A stretch of DNA of 64,000 nt from Antitrichia curtipendula (taxonomy: Eukaryota > Streptophyta > Bryopsida > Hypnales > Leucodontaceae), in the NCBI GenBank assembly GCA_951230915.1, contig OX579635.1:11470001-11534000 (forward strand), read 5' to 3'. Position numbers and translations under genes: made by a program. Shown here in pieces: positions 11,591-25,000 of this stretch (its first letter is position 1; every line of letters begins with the position of its first letter). The notes under the pieces are model-generated. The model worked only from the letters and a program-made list of their open reading frames with translations. It ran no database searches and was not told the DNA's origin.

Positions 11591-14500
11591 TTAATGTACA
11601 TTTTCGGAAGAGGACACCAGTTTCGCAAGCAACTTCTCAGCAGCTCCTCTGTCAATCACGGGATCGCCATTGTGGTTGGAATATTGCACCCATAATGCAT
11701 CCTTTGGAGTAGCCAAGGGAGGGAAAATTTGCACAAAAGTGGGAAATTCATCTCCTGGCGAAGGTGGACCTTGACTGTGACCATCTGCGAGATAAATACT
11801 CCTCAGTCATAGAGAAGAGATAACACAAAATGCACTGGCATAACCTTCCTGAATACCTTAAACCCTTAAACGTCAAATCCAAACTTGGTACTGCAATATG
11901 AGGGGTTGTTATCTTCCTTAAAGTTTCCTAACTGATTTCATTCAACTTCTATAGATAAATGGAAGCAACTTTTGGCCATTTGGGCACTTTGGGATTTTAT
12001 ATAAACAAATGATATGCAACCATTCAACAAAGAGATCTCAGTGACATGTAGACAGCGATCATGAAGGACATTGCAATAAGCTTCATGAATTTCAAAAAAT
12101 GGAGAGACGTACCGTAAACAACATCTGCCACGACAAGCCAAACCAGATCCGTGTCTAGGTTTGAAAGAGCAACGAGTGTTTCCGCTGCTGCTGCTTGCAA
12201 GGCCTGCACTTTACATGCCAGAGCCACAACCCAAGACACAATTGGCTTGTACGTAGTTTCAAGTGCAGGAGAGCTTTTCTGATGTCCAGCAATTATCTCT
12301 ATGCATTTCAGCACTGCTTTCTGGACTTTCAATTTAGCTGCCAGTGGTATCCCCGTCTCCCGCAACTCATTCCCTTGATTTCTCAGCAGCAACAGTTCTT
12401 TACTCGACTTGGGTCTTAACGCATCAGAAGGGCGGCTCATGATTAAGGAGGGTCCATCACGAAGAAGTTTAAGTAGAAGTGGCAGAGCATCCTTTGCTAT
12501 ACGGCGAGTGAAGAATTGACCACCACAAGTAGCAATAAGACTTGCTATAACAGCCAGCACCCGCACAAGGACCTGAAAGAACAAGCAGTAGTTGAGGATC
12601 CTTGTGACTTCCAACATGCCTTCAAACGTAAAATCTTTATATTCAGTTAGAGACAAACTAGTTCTCCACATTCAGGATATAGTATCTGTGAATGCGATGG
12701 AGAAATAAATAAATATAAGGAATTTTACCGCAGGTTGGGTATGACGAAGGCAAGGCACTAGTTGTGGCCACACTTTATTCATACTCGGCAAAAGTATGTT
12801 GCTTCGATTACTTTCATCATGATAGGCGCCAAAAGGCTCTGCAGCATCTGGATCACCATTTGCAGAGGCCTTAAGAAATTCTTCAATTGCAATGCGCTGA
12901 GTTTGCAGGTGAGGAAACGTAGCGTCCATATCTGCCAATCCCGCTATTCCATCCTGGACATAACCTAAAATCAGGATTTGTGGAACAAATGTCGACTCTT
13001 TAGACACATGCAAAGAACATGTTGAATATAATTGTAGCGATTGATCTAAGCAAGCACTGGAAAAAATCCTTTTCTCCAGGCCACCATCATGAAAATGCAT
13101 TGACATACTTTGACTCACCTCTATTGCATCGAGCACAAGAAGGCACGTCTGAGTATCTTGAGAAGCCAATAGAGGTGCACATGCGTAGAGACAGGCTGTT
13201 TCCACTGACGCCACTGATTTGTGCCGCCTGTCTCTTTCCTGAATTTCAGTGATCAATTGCTCGATGACCATTTGCCCCGCCTCAGAATGCACATCCAAAT
13301 TCCCCGCCAGAGTAGCCCTACCTTCAGCTGCCATTCTCATGGTATCAGTTACCATATTACCACCTTCGACTCGCGCGGCTTTGGCTATCTCACGAAGTGC
13401 CTGAAGATATCAGAATATTAAGTACATTACTCCATACCGTTACTTGATGTTGGTTTGTGTCCAGCAGGTACAATCACTTAGCAACCTATCGCTATGCGCT
13501 CCTTGAGATCTTACACCATAATTCAACAAAGGACGTACTAAGTAATGTGTCCTTGCTCATTAGTGAGTACCAGAAATCCTCGAGTATTAGATGCACAAGC
13601 AAATAATTAAAAGACATCTAGCAAGAACCTGTAGAGAAAGAGTCACTGATGACAACTACCGAAAAAATATTCTCCACGGGACACATCAAAGCTTCAATCC
13701 TTACTTCTAAGGTTCTGTACAAACAATAGGGCTTCAAGCATCTGAGCAAGCGACGCCCAATTTAAAAATCAACACAAAAACTGAAGAAGTTACCCGTAGC
13801 AGGGGCACAGTAAATTGCGGGTGCCTGCTTCTTGCATGAACCTCGAGTTCCAAAACAATGCATTGCATCTGCAATCATTGAATTAAAAAAACTAAAGATT
13901 AATACATGTCAAGTAAACTGATAATGAAACACCAGAATGTAAAACTCAACTTACACACTTCAGACTGAGTGCTGTAATATTCACATCCTTCTACACTTTT
14001 AAATAGCTCAGACGACCTTTATTTTTCATCTTTCTTCAGAGGGTCTTACAGGTTCTTCAAGAAGGGGCAGCAGGTGTGAGGCAGCGCCAGTATGTCTAAG
14101 AATAGCTGCTAACAGAGACGGAGTCTGTGGATGCAATTCGAGATGCCGAAGCTGTCTACATAAAGAGTCTACTACATAGTCCGCATTCTGAACCACCAAT
14201 TCTTTGACCTGCATTCGGATACTCTCCATATCAGAATTCCGCGAAAGTCCATTCTGTAAGTAAAACAATGGCATTAAATAAATGAATTATCTCTCACTTA
14301 CCGATAGGTAGCCACTATGGTAACAAATAGCCCTAAGGGCGAGATCTGCTGCAAAACTGATGTTGCCATTAGTTGAGGCAAGTTTTTCAAGTAGTGGGTA
14401 GAGCACAAGTGCCAAGAACCCTTTATCTTCAAACGCTTTCCCGAGAGATAAACCAAAGACGCCAATGCCTTCCACAAGAACCTGAAATCAAAATATTTCA

Positions 14501-17500
14501 TAAACAAGGCGAATCTCATCCGCAGCATTTATTATTAATTTAATTCAGAAAAAAATCATTAAAGAAGCACAGAAGGAAAGTACAAGAGCGGTAGTTACAA
14601 CCTGCTGGAGCATAGCATTGTCTTGAAGAACATGCAAAAGAGGCATGTCAACCACGGCATAACCACGATCAGAAAATGTCCCGGCATCAACTGGAAGGTC
14701 CCATAATTCAGGCATGAGGTAATCATGCAGAATGCTGCCCATGCACTCACAGATGCAAGCCTCAACTTCAGTATCATTCTCATACTGCCACTTATCAAAA
14801 CCACATGATTCTTTGGATGATCGAACTCCAAAGAGACTGGCCAATTCGTGAGTCCAGACCCCTGATGCACCGTACACAAGTTCACTGAGGACACAAGCTG
14901 ATGCGGCAGATGCACGTTGTTGTTGACCAGAACCAAAGTCCAAGCTATTAGCAGATTGTTCCTGCTGCTGACTGAGTTCATCTGCAGTTTGTTGTAGAAT
15001 ATCCAAGAGGATCTCGACCACGCGTATTAAGGCAGGATCCCCAGGTCTACCTACGAATACAACACATTCAACTTTTAGAATGCCTAGGTATGGCACATGC
15101 ACAAGCTGCAGGTATTTAACACTGCAAATGTGGTCAATACCAATGAGATTTACCAGAGGTAGCCGCTCGACCCACAAGCCTGATAATGCTTGCAATCGCT
15201 TTGTAGACCCTTTGAGCAATTTGTGAGAGCCATGGCGGCATGCGAGGCAGCTGCTCTGCTGCAACCACCTCTTCAAGCTTTTGCTGTTTCTGCTTCTTGG
15301 AAGCTTCTGACTGGTCATCCTGTGTGCCTGTTCTGGGATCGGATACGATCAGGACGGCTTGAGATTTTGATGAAGTGCTGAAAGCACTCAGGTCGATGGG
15401 TCCAGCGAATGTAGAGGAAAAGCTCAAACATTGCAACATCACGTTGACAAACCTCTGACAAGCCTCCTGTAAACCTCACACATCGAATCATGCACCAGTT
15501 AAAACTTCGACAAAAGAATATGGGGTTCTGACAATATAGAGTTGACAGTGAAGAGCAGAGCTAATACACTCGCTAGTGTCAGAACTATTGACATCAAGAC
15601 GTGTACAGAATGAGCTCAAGTTGACCCATGGTTTGGGTATCTCACCAAAGATACAAGAAAGGTTGAGCACACAGCCTCCGGACCAACAAAATAAAGAGCA
15701 GCAGCTAAACGTCGTGCGTGAAGAACTGCTAGAGTTTCATTTCCTGTGAACACTGCTTGGGGAAGTCTCTCCAGCAATCTTGAATAACAAAAATAAGATA
15801 AAAAATCATGTTCACGTATAAAACCAATTCAAATGTTACTAAAATAGAACTAAGTCGAGAAAACCAAATGATGGGATGATCATTGCAACCTTAAAATATT
15901 GCTTCAGTTCAGAGACAGTTGAAAAGGACAGACTTCAAAGTATGACCGAATAGCACCCAAGAACAGATGTAGCGCAAAGACAGTAGAAGACAATTGCAAG
16001 AAAGTATGCATTGAGCTAATGATAATGACTTCAGCAACCACCACCGAGCACATGAAAAGTTGGATAAACCATTACCACTGCATTCCCAATAACTATATGC
16101 TACTCAAATTAGACGCTATTCAACCTACAAAATTCCACCCATTCAGAGAAAGCATACCTCTGCAGAAGGTTCAGGACAGCTTGTTTCTGCAGCTTTGACC
16201 TATGTATGCACCGAGACTGATGCACTTTTTCTCCTTCATTACTACCATTGCTCTTCTTCAGAAACTCGTCAATAGACAGAAGAACCACAAGACTTGAGCT
16301 GGCTGCTGATGCAACGTATTGCCATTCATCACAAGCTAATGCCAGCAAGCACTCCTGCAGCAGGCAGTGCTGTTCTTTCAGAAAAATTACGGAGTCATCA
16401 TAAGCCACTAATACCAGCAGCACAAACGTAAAGCTCTAAGTAGGCCAGCTGAAAAAATCTCAGTATGAGATATCCAGTTGGGCGATCATGCTGTCATGAT
16501 ATGATTTCTGTCTTACTGTCGTCAAGTAGCATAATGTTTCAAAAACTTGGAACCATATCCAATCGTCTTAAAAGAAAGATTTTATTTCTGCAGAAAATTT
16601 GGTTTTCTTACCAGGAACAGAGAAGTGCACCTCTCCAGTGTGCCACCACAGGAAAAGAGAAGCACAGCAGCAGATTCCACGACTGCCAACCTCACCGTCG
16701 CAGAAGGATGGGCACATAACTACAAGTTCAACACCCGACAAGCATCACTATTAGCATTGGCTAAAGGTGTCTGTGAACATGTACATATACAAGCCCCTCT
16801 TGACTGCAAGTTTTTAAATTAGACAACCAATAAGTAACAATGTTAGTTCCATTTACATGGAAGTGGCTAAGAAGGTAATTAAGGGCAGGCTAAGGGCAGC
16901 ATACCAAGGGCAGACTCTCAGATAGAATAGTCTCCAAACGCGCTACGATTGATTCTAACCATTTTCGATCACGCTCCAATCGAAGTGGAGCTCCCAGTGT
17001 TGGCGCCTTCTCCTTGAGTACTTCTTTGTGATGAGAGGCAGCACCAGCAACTGATAAGTCGCTTAAGTTGGAATCCCCACGCGCTTCTTCCTTCAAAGAC
17101 TCCCCAGATTTTCTTGTATCCTCTTTGAGTAGCACAACTTGAAGATTCTCAAGTGCTGCCTCTACCTGATCAATAGTATGGCCTGTTTTACTGGGCGCGG
17201 GGTCCATCTCCGACAAGCAGGAACGATTCCGAGAATCTGCTAACACCAATACAAGCAATTCTGCTAAGCCTCTTAGACTTTCTTCTAAAGCTCCAGTGCT
17301 TCCTGCTGCCCCTACCGATTTGTAAGTCGCTGTTGTCACAGACCGCTTGCTTGTGACCATGGAGCTACGTACTGCTTTTGTGAGGCCACTAACCACCCCA
17401 GGAAGGAAAAATGCCAAAGACTCTGCATTAGCAACCTGCAACAAAGACAATTCAGACTAAGAAATATTCCTTAAAAGGACCCCACCTAAACTTTCAGGCG

Positions 17501-19360
17501 AGAAGAGCAACGATAAGGCACCTAAACGGTGTTATGATCACGAAGTCAAAAATTATCATGAGAGAATTGAATTTTGGTGTTTGGACCCATAGGCACTTGA
17601 TGCCAAGTGCTATTAACTATAGTAGAGATATCGTGTCCATCAGATTTAGTATCAACAATCGTTAAGTAACCCAGGAAAGAAAAAATAAATAAAAATAAAA
17701 ATAGATTCTACCTAACTAAAGGAATCTACGTTGTGGCAAGAACATTATTGCAAACACCGAAATAGATTTCAGCACAGGCAATTGAGCAGAACATAAAAAC
17801 GAGCACCTTCAAAGTGTAATATGAAGGCGTGCAGTAAACAGCGTAACACCGCAATTTAAGAATATGAGACAGGAGAATCATTTCACAGCAAAAAACAAGA
17901 AAAAAATGAGAAGTAGAGCATGATTTACCTTTAAAAGAATAACACGGAGCGCTGAAATAGCATCTTCTCGTAGCTTACCACTTCCAACACCTCCTAATGC
18001 CGCCTCTCTATCTGCGATCTAGAAGCAGTAGACCATTGAGACAACTATAATTGAATGTGGAGAAAAACATCAAAATTTGCCAGTATACGAGAATATAACA
18101 CATTCAACAGGCCAATTGATGTGTAAGACGAACTTAATTTTGTAAATAAATCAATAACAATTGAACTGAAACAAACCTGCAGAAGTAAAGACAACAGATG
18201 GCCTATTGCGGGGGCCATGTCCACCGATTGTAGATAACCTAACGGGCATACTTCTGGAGCTGCATAATCAACCGTATCCTCTTCGCCGACCTCGTCTTCT
18301 TCATCCCCGATGTAACCGTAACCTTCGTACAAGTCTCCAGGATTTTGCTTCAATATGCTAAAGGGCGACGGAAGAACACATTTACAGCTGCAAGACAAGG
18401 ATTTGCAACCTTGTAAAGCCTGGAAGACGGATCTTAAGCACAAAACAATACCATGTCGAAACTCCTCCGAGGCCTCTGCTGGGGACAGCATGGCAGCTCC
18501 CGTCAACTTGCGAATCAAAGTGATCATCTGGAGCAAGGAACAGACAGACTCATAAGAACTATGACAGACGATATACAAAGATGAGCGACCTTGTATCCAA
18601 TTGAGGCCTTACTGTCCAATTCTGCCGATGAATAACAACAATACACTAGTTCCAGAATGGCACAATCAACAAGAAGTGAGATTTGCACCTGAGGTACTGA
18701 TTGGCAAGGACACTTCTCCAGGACTGCCGTCAAGCAAGCCACCGCCCTCTCTGCCACCTTGTCGCCCACATTCAGCCGCTTGTACTCTTCTTGTGCTCCA
18801 TTATTCGCTCGACATGCAACGGCCGCATCCAAAAGTAGGACGATAGGAAACAATAGATAGCTAGCACATACCAGTAAAAATTAAAATCATCAATTAGACC
18901 ACCTTCACGGTAAAACCAATAGAACCTCAAAACGACAAGACAATCTCTCCAAAGAAGCAAGAGGCTAATCTTTCCATTTGTTGATCCCATCCCTTCTCAA
19001 TTGATGACTCAGCAATTATTAAATCCCGCCAATTCACCATTTAGAGAATTGAACATTCGCATTATATGAAATCTATCAAACGCAATAATTTCTAAAAGCC
19101 AACAAGAAACCGAATAAGAAAAATACCAGAAGCAATATCCAAAGGGCAATTACTCACTCCAAACACGCTTGAAGACCAGCAACGGGCTCCGTCCTCACAA
19201 GCTCCTGCAAGGAGATCAAAAGTTGGGCACACTCATCCGGCCGCATGGTGACGGTTTCCAGGAGCTTGGTGCAAAGCGGACGCAGCACAGCAAAAGTGCG
19301 GTTTGCAACCTGCTTGGCCATCTCCATCTCCTCGAGGTCTTCCTCCGATGGTTGCTCCAT
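11591..19360 (-). CDS. TTI1: TTI1 homologue (TELO2-interacting protein 1, HEAT-repeat protein), 17 exons
   Basis: Model on the minus strand: 19360-19158, 18860-18689, 18527-18177, 18018-17929, 17435-16905, 16719-16612, 16354-16158, 15778-15655, 15466-15154, 15050-14602, 14481-14302, 14253-14050, 13868-13794, 13400-13119, 12953-12729, 12572-12113, 11784-11591. That gives 1385 residues with every junction in phase. In other eukaryotes TTI1 forms the TTT complex with TEL2 and TTI2, which works with HSP90/R2TP to mature PIKK kinases (TOR, ATM, ATR). Recognition stretches: YLLFPIVLLLDAAVACR near the start; KLTGAAMLSPAEASEEFRHG; FFLPGVVSGLTKAVRSS; HPSATVRLAVVESAAVLL; ECLLALACDEWQYVASAA; ILLPSMNKVWPQLVPCLRH near the C-terminal third. 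The whole protein is helical HEAT-like repeats. An acidic insert (GDEEDEVGEEDTVDYA) lies in exon 3. The frame continues upstream to 19372, but the codon there is GTG, so ATG 19360 is used. The gene looks intact. Confidence 0.9.
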
Positions 19361-20200
19361 GATGCCAGGCACTCAGAAACCAGAACAACCTAAACCCAAC
19401 CTATCATGACAGCAATCGTCTCTTGCACCGCAACCAATCATGACCCTCTCGCACATTTCGTGGGAAGCTCTCTCGATCTTCTAACGGCGACTGCAACCCA
19501 CGCAACACAACGAAACCCTAAGCATGAGTGATTAACACGAATCGCTAGGTCAGAGCTAGCAGTCAGCGAGCTCCGCAAAACACAAGAAGAGAGTAGAATT
19601 TGCAACGAAGGATCATACTGCAATACAGGGAAATAAAAAATCTTCAGAGAACGAAAAGACGAACATTGCCAATCAATTGTTAAACCCTAATCATTACATC
19701 CTTCGATAGATTGAGAGCGAAAAATCGTACCTAAAACAGAGAAACTCCCTCCGTAGCTTCACAGCGAAGCTACAAATCCAATGCCACAAACACAAGACAG
19801 GATTTCCACCACGCCAGCCACCTCGTGCCAATTCGAAAATTCGATCAAACCTACGCCAAAAATTCAACTATTCAACATCCGTTGTCTGCGCGCCTGCGTG
19901 CATTTCACAATAATCAACACTCGGTGCGATCGCAAGTCTAAAAGTTTCGGATTCAGTTGCGAATTACCATACTGCCTAGGACTTCAGAAAAGCAAAACAG
20001 ACAAACAAAAACAGAAGGCATCAAGTTGCAATCTGAGAATGCCACTGTAAGTTGATCGATATGAAAATTGGAAGGAAGCATTTCTGCAGCACCTAATCAC
20101 GAGCTCCAGAGCACTTTCGGAGTGTGAAGAAGTCGAGCCAAACCCAGAGTGGTGCAAGGCTGCAAGCAAAGGTAGGAGGTCCATAAAGCGCTTGGGTTCT
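19361..20200. promoter_or_regulatory. 5' UTR and promoter region of TTI1
   Basis: The composition stays gene-like to about 20180. A possible 5'-UTR intron donor (minus strand CTGTTTTAG then GTACGA) lies near 19731. A telo-box-like AAACCCTAA is present at about 19683, a motif common in promoters and leaders of plant housekeeping genes. The minus-strand open frame at 19984-20184 is not in phase with TTI1 and has no family features. Confidence 0.4.
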
Positions 20201-21995
20201 AAAAGTGTTCACCTCTCTTTTCATGTTACATTATTTGTATTAACTACAATTATTTCAAAAGAAATTGGTGGAAAAATAGAAGTGATGTAATTTTTTTTTT
20301 TTATTGAAGAATAGATTATTTTTATACAATTTTATTCGTACACATTATTATCCCTTAAACGACGAGCCGGTCACTCTGGAGATCATATGTTTGGGTATTG
20401 TGTGACTTGTTGGCTTAAAAATATGAAAAAAACATTCATTTGGAAGACAATCTATTGTAGAAAATCTTCCTTTTTCACACAAAATTTGAAAGATGAATAG
20501 TTGCATGGTTGTCCTACATGAAGAGATTCTTTGTCATTCATCGGCAAGAAAAAGTCCTCCACATCGTTTATGGGTTAATTGTATATGGACATCATTGAGT
20601 TGAGTTTTGAGTCATTTAAATTATTCTTTGATTTGATTGGAGGTATTGTAATAAAAAGAATGGTACGTAATTGTATAGTGTATTCAAGGTTTTGGACTTT
20701 AGATGTTATGACCGTGATTCTCCTTTCTTAAGTATGATTTATTAAGGCCTCAATGATTTTTGTTGCTTAGACCTCTAGGTCCGAGCCTATCTATTTTGGT
20801 TGATTTGATTTGAATATTAAAAATAATTTAAAGTCAATGGTCTATTTGTGAATGAGATCTAAATGAAATAAGAGGGCACATAAATTGTGCATCTGACGAG
20901 CCCACATACAATGATTTTGAATGAATACCAATCCTATGAGGGCAGAATTTGGGCGAGTCAGGTTTATGGATCTTGAGACAAAACTATAGATCTCATATGA
21001 AGGAGGGAAGGGCTACTAGGACACGTTCCCATGCACGCCTCATTTGTACTTAGGTTGCAAATAGGGCGTTCATTATGTTTAGAATTGCAGAGTACTACAG
21101 ACTTAGTGGGGAATATGCAAATAAGACAACAATTTCAAAGAAAACACAAAAAAAATGTCCTTTAGAAAAGAAAAGGACAACAAGCATATACGACCACCAT
21201 ATTTTGATGTATTTGTCTATAAAAAATTTGATTTGTCTTTAGATTCATGTGACCCCACATCCGAGGATTTACATGTCTAAGTTCACGTTCCTTCATTGCT
21301 CCCAAATCATAACAAAGTCCAATTTATTTGATTCTATATGCTATAAACCATCTATGATTCAGAATACACATGATTTCAAAAAGGGCATCCATTTGGCTCT
21401 AAAAGGTTATCTTGCTACTAACAGGTTTCGGTTGTCCAATTTTCAAATCCAAATTTTCTTGTACCTGTTTTAATATGAATTTTAATGTACTTCACAAGAA
21501 ATTTATTTAAGTTCCTATGTGTGTGAAATGCATTAATTCAACCCCATCATTTCTTCTGAGGAATTTTGAGGCTCGAAGGGAAAAATCAGACCTCAAGGTA
21601 TTTTGCATGTATTTTGTAAATTCTAGGGCAAATAATCAATAAAATTCACAGATTTTAGAAGTTCATATCTAATTAATTTGTAGATTTTGAATTACCATTT
21701 TTTTGCAATTTGTAGATTTTTGAGTTCTAAATTTATTGTCATTATGTAGATTGCAAGAGTCATAATCCTTGTAATTTATAGATTCTTAAAGTTTTAAAAA
21801 TCTTTCCAATTTCACAAATTTAAAATTTTAATGGATTTAAAAAATGCATAGATTCTAGAAATCTTGATATTCTATAATTATAATTCAACAAATACTTCAA
21901 TGTTATACAATTTAACCCCTCACAGGCCAAAAGTTCAAATTTTGAACAACAGATGCACACAAATATGTCCCATAAGCACAAAAAAATTTGTTTTT
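20201..21995. other. AT-rich intergenic DNA
   Basis: No gene or end structure recognised. The sequence is made of AT-rich, repeat-like text. Confidence 0.5.
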
Positions 21996-22480
21996 TTAAC
22001 CCCTAAATGCCCAAGGCTTGTTTTGAGCATCTTGAAATTTGCTCTAAATTGAACAAAATGCCAACGTTTTGATAAGTTGTATCAGGGTTTTTTTTGGTTG
22101 TAACTATACAAATTCAAACTAGAAATGTTAGAGATCTCATAGGAAAAGAAAATACGACAACATCACATATGGAGTGAAAGATTATAATGTTTGACCATGA
22201 AGGTGTTAAAACTACAAAAGTGATGTGAAGTCTTTCGATCCTCTTTTCAAAAGTCAAATCTAAAAAGTTGGTGACTAAATAATTATGAGGTTAAAGGGCC
22301 TAAAATGTATAACTCCACTCAATTTATGGCTTCTTAAAATCTCTTTTACAATTTTTTTGAATGAATTTTGAATGTGATTTTTTCTCCAAGATCTAGTGTA
22401 TTTGAGGTTCATTTTCAAGAGCTCTCAAAACTATGAGAAGTCAAGATTGCAATGGGTACCCTTGCACGAAATTTTGAATT
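21996..22480. mobile_element. Second copy of TTAA subfamily A (left part)
   Basis: It begins TTAACCCCTAAATGCCCAAG, the best preserved left end of the family, and runs parallel to 10191-10670: AAGTTGTATCAGGG, CATACAAATTCAAACTAG-like text, ATAATGTTT, AGTGATGTGAAGTC. Similarity fades at about 22480. No right end like the one at 10849 was found, so the 3' border is lost or diverged. Confidence 0.62.
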
Positions 22481-25000
22481 GCTATAATTGTGGAGATTTT
22501 TGGAACTTTCTTTAGCAAATATTCTATACTAAGCTTAAAAGGGAGGCAAGAATTTTTTTTAAAAATATCTTTTTCAATTCAAAAAATAATCCTTCAAAGA
22601 CAACTTGACTAATAAGTAAAATAAAAATCTTGAAAAATCTCTATAACTAGAACTTCACATTTTGAGCTTTATTTCTGTTTTTAATTACAAATATTCAATC
22701 TATAACCAATTTTAGAAGAATTTTTTAAATTTGAGGTTTCAAAGTTTATTGAAAAATATTGAAGCTCATGCAATAATTGAATGATTTAACCTTAGAGATA
22801 TGATTTCTAAGATCAAAATTTATAATTTTTGTTTAAAAGTCATCATTAAGCTATTATTTTAAGTTGTATTTTGTAATATCTAACCTTGTAGTAACATGAA
22901 AATCTCTATAGATCAATTGCATCTTTGAAAATCTACCAAATTTTTTGGGTGGAAACAACATTAAAATGTAAGATGTATCAATGAATGTATTGTAAAATCT
23001 ACCAATTGGGATTTTTCCATTAGACATTTGGCGAGAATTTATAAAAAAGAAAATCACGCAAGAAATTCTAAACCTTTGTGTGAACCACAAGGGGAAAAGT
23101 ACATGTTTGCTCTATTTCAAGGAAAGCTAAAATACCTATTTTGTCATTACATGTTTTTTTGGAGGTCTGGAGGGCCGTTTCGGGCTTGTTCGGACCTATT
23201 CCTAGCGTTGTTCCCCCGATAATAAAAGAATAGCCGCTATCAATATTTTGTTTTTGAAAAAAAAAAAAATATATATATATATATATATTAAAAAAAATTC
23301 CTAAATTGAAAAAAAAAAAGATGAGTAAAAAAAGTAATATTTTTTATTTAATATGACATAGCAATCCCTTGCCATGTCATGCAGTTGCTGCGTCGCAATT
23401 CCAGACAACTCCAAAGTCTAGGAACCCTAGGGAACTCGCAGCCCTTTACAAGGGCTAAAAAATATGTAATGACTTTTTGTGCTTCTTATGCTAGTACTCT
23501 CAAGTTTCATTCTTCATCAATCAAAACTCAAAAATTAATCCTCAAACACCTAGCCCATGACCATGGAATTGAGCTTGAAATTTCTTATTTCCAAAAAGTT
23601 TGTGAATGCTACCATTTTGCATGCTACAATTATGTATGCTACCACCTTGCAATTGCATATAACATAAATTTTTACTTTTTCTTTTTAGTATTGAATCCAC
23701 TATGAGTTGAAAAAACTTATATGAACTTTAAATTTTTTGATAAATATTATAAATAATTTTTTAGAAAAAAATAAAAATATTCATATTAAATACAAAATAA
23801 GATTAGTTTTTTTATTTATTTATTGCCATAGCTTATATTATGATTTAAAACATGATTTTATGTCTCAAATTTCAACATCATTTATAATTAGAAAGTCAAT
23901 AGGCCAAAGTTATAGATTCAAAACACAAATGGCAATAAAAATTTTAATTTTCAAAAAAATTCAAAATTTCAAAATGGAGTAGAAACTAGAGTCGATGAGC
24001 TTCTCTTCAGTAGATAGACTCAAATTCTTAAAATGTCATTGTTATGGATAAAATTTAAATAAAGAGCAAAAAGCAACAAATTTCCAAGTACACTAGAAAG
24101 GCAGTTTTTTGTGATCTATTTTTGAACCATCATCTTGTGTAGAAAAGTCATGAGTCTTCAATGAGACAATTTCATAGATCATTCAAAGAACTTCCATTCA
24201 AGCAACTCTTCAATGAAGGACTAGATGAAAAATGAACTTTCATCTTAGCCAACTTTTTTTTTGAGGTCATCCAAAAATTAATTTTTAATCTTGCAAGTAG
24301 TCAAGGTTAATAATAATATGGAATAAAAACTTCCACTTTCTGAGTGTAAATTCATCACAAGAAGTGACTTTTTTAGGCCTATATGTTGTGGCCATGGTTT
24401 GAAATATTGTGATTGCTTTAGGTAAGTAAATTGACCATTATGGATACATTTTTTTTATATTGTTTTTGAGGTACTCTAGAGAGACTCTTTTGGGCCAATT
24501 GGGCAACACACTTCAAAAATTCATAACAAATTCTTAACTTGTCAAATAAATGGAATTTCAATTGCTCTCCCCATTTCTCACATTTGCGTTTATATGAAAA
24601 ATAATTAAAATTTCTTAATAATGCCAACAAAGCAAACCAATCATTCTACCTATCCAAGGCTCATTTATTATATATGGTATACCAACCGCAATTCCATTTG
24701 TTGTCTAATTCCATCATTCTTCTTTGGGCTCCAATTCGAATCTAACAAAAAATATTCTAACCCGTTCATTTTTAGACAAAATCATTGCATTGAAGCCAAC
24801 AAGGGAAAACATGTCACTCTTTTCATGGTGAATACTTAAGTATCATTAGACATATGGAAAGACGGTTATGAGTTATTTATAGGATGTTTATGAGTGGTTT
24901 CGTAATTTCATGGTAGACCGTTTCATAAATTCACAAAAAACTTACAATTTTAATTGGAAAATTATAATTCTACCTGGATTTGATTCATGGAACAAGCGCA
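22481..25000. other. AT-rich repeat DNA with a TA microsatellite
   Basis: No gene recognised. A (TA)n run of about 20 bp lies at 23269-23289 inside an A-rich tract. Short frames around 23379-23705 and 24418-24839 are low-complexity, rich in Phe, Tyr, Lys and Asn, as expected from AT-rich noncoding DNA. Confidence 0.5.

Noticed and set aside
19361..19372. Starting TTI1 at 19372
   Set aside because: The codon there is GTG; the first ATG in frame is at 19360.
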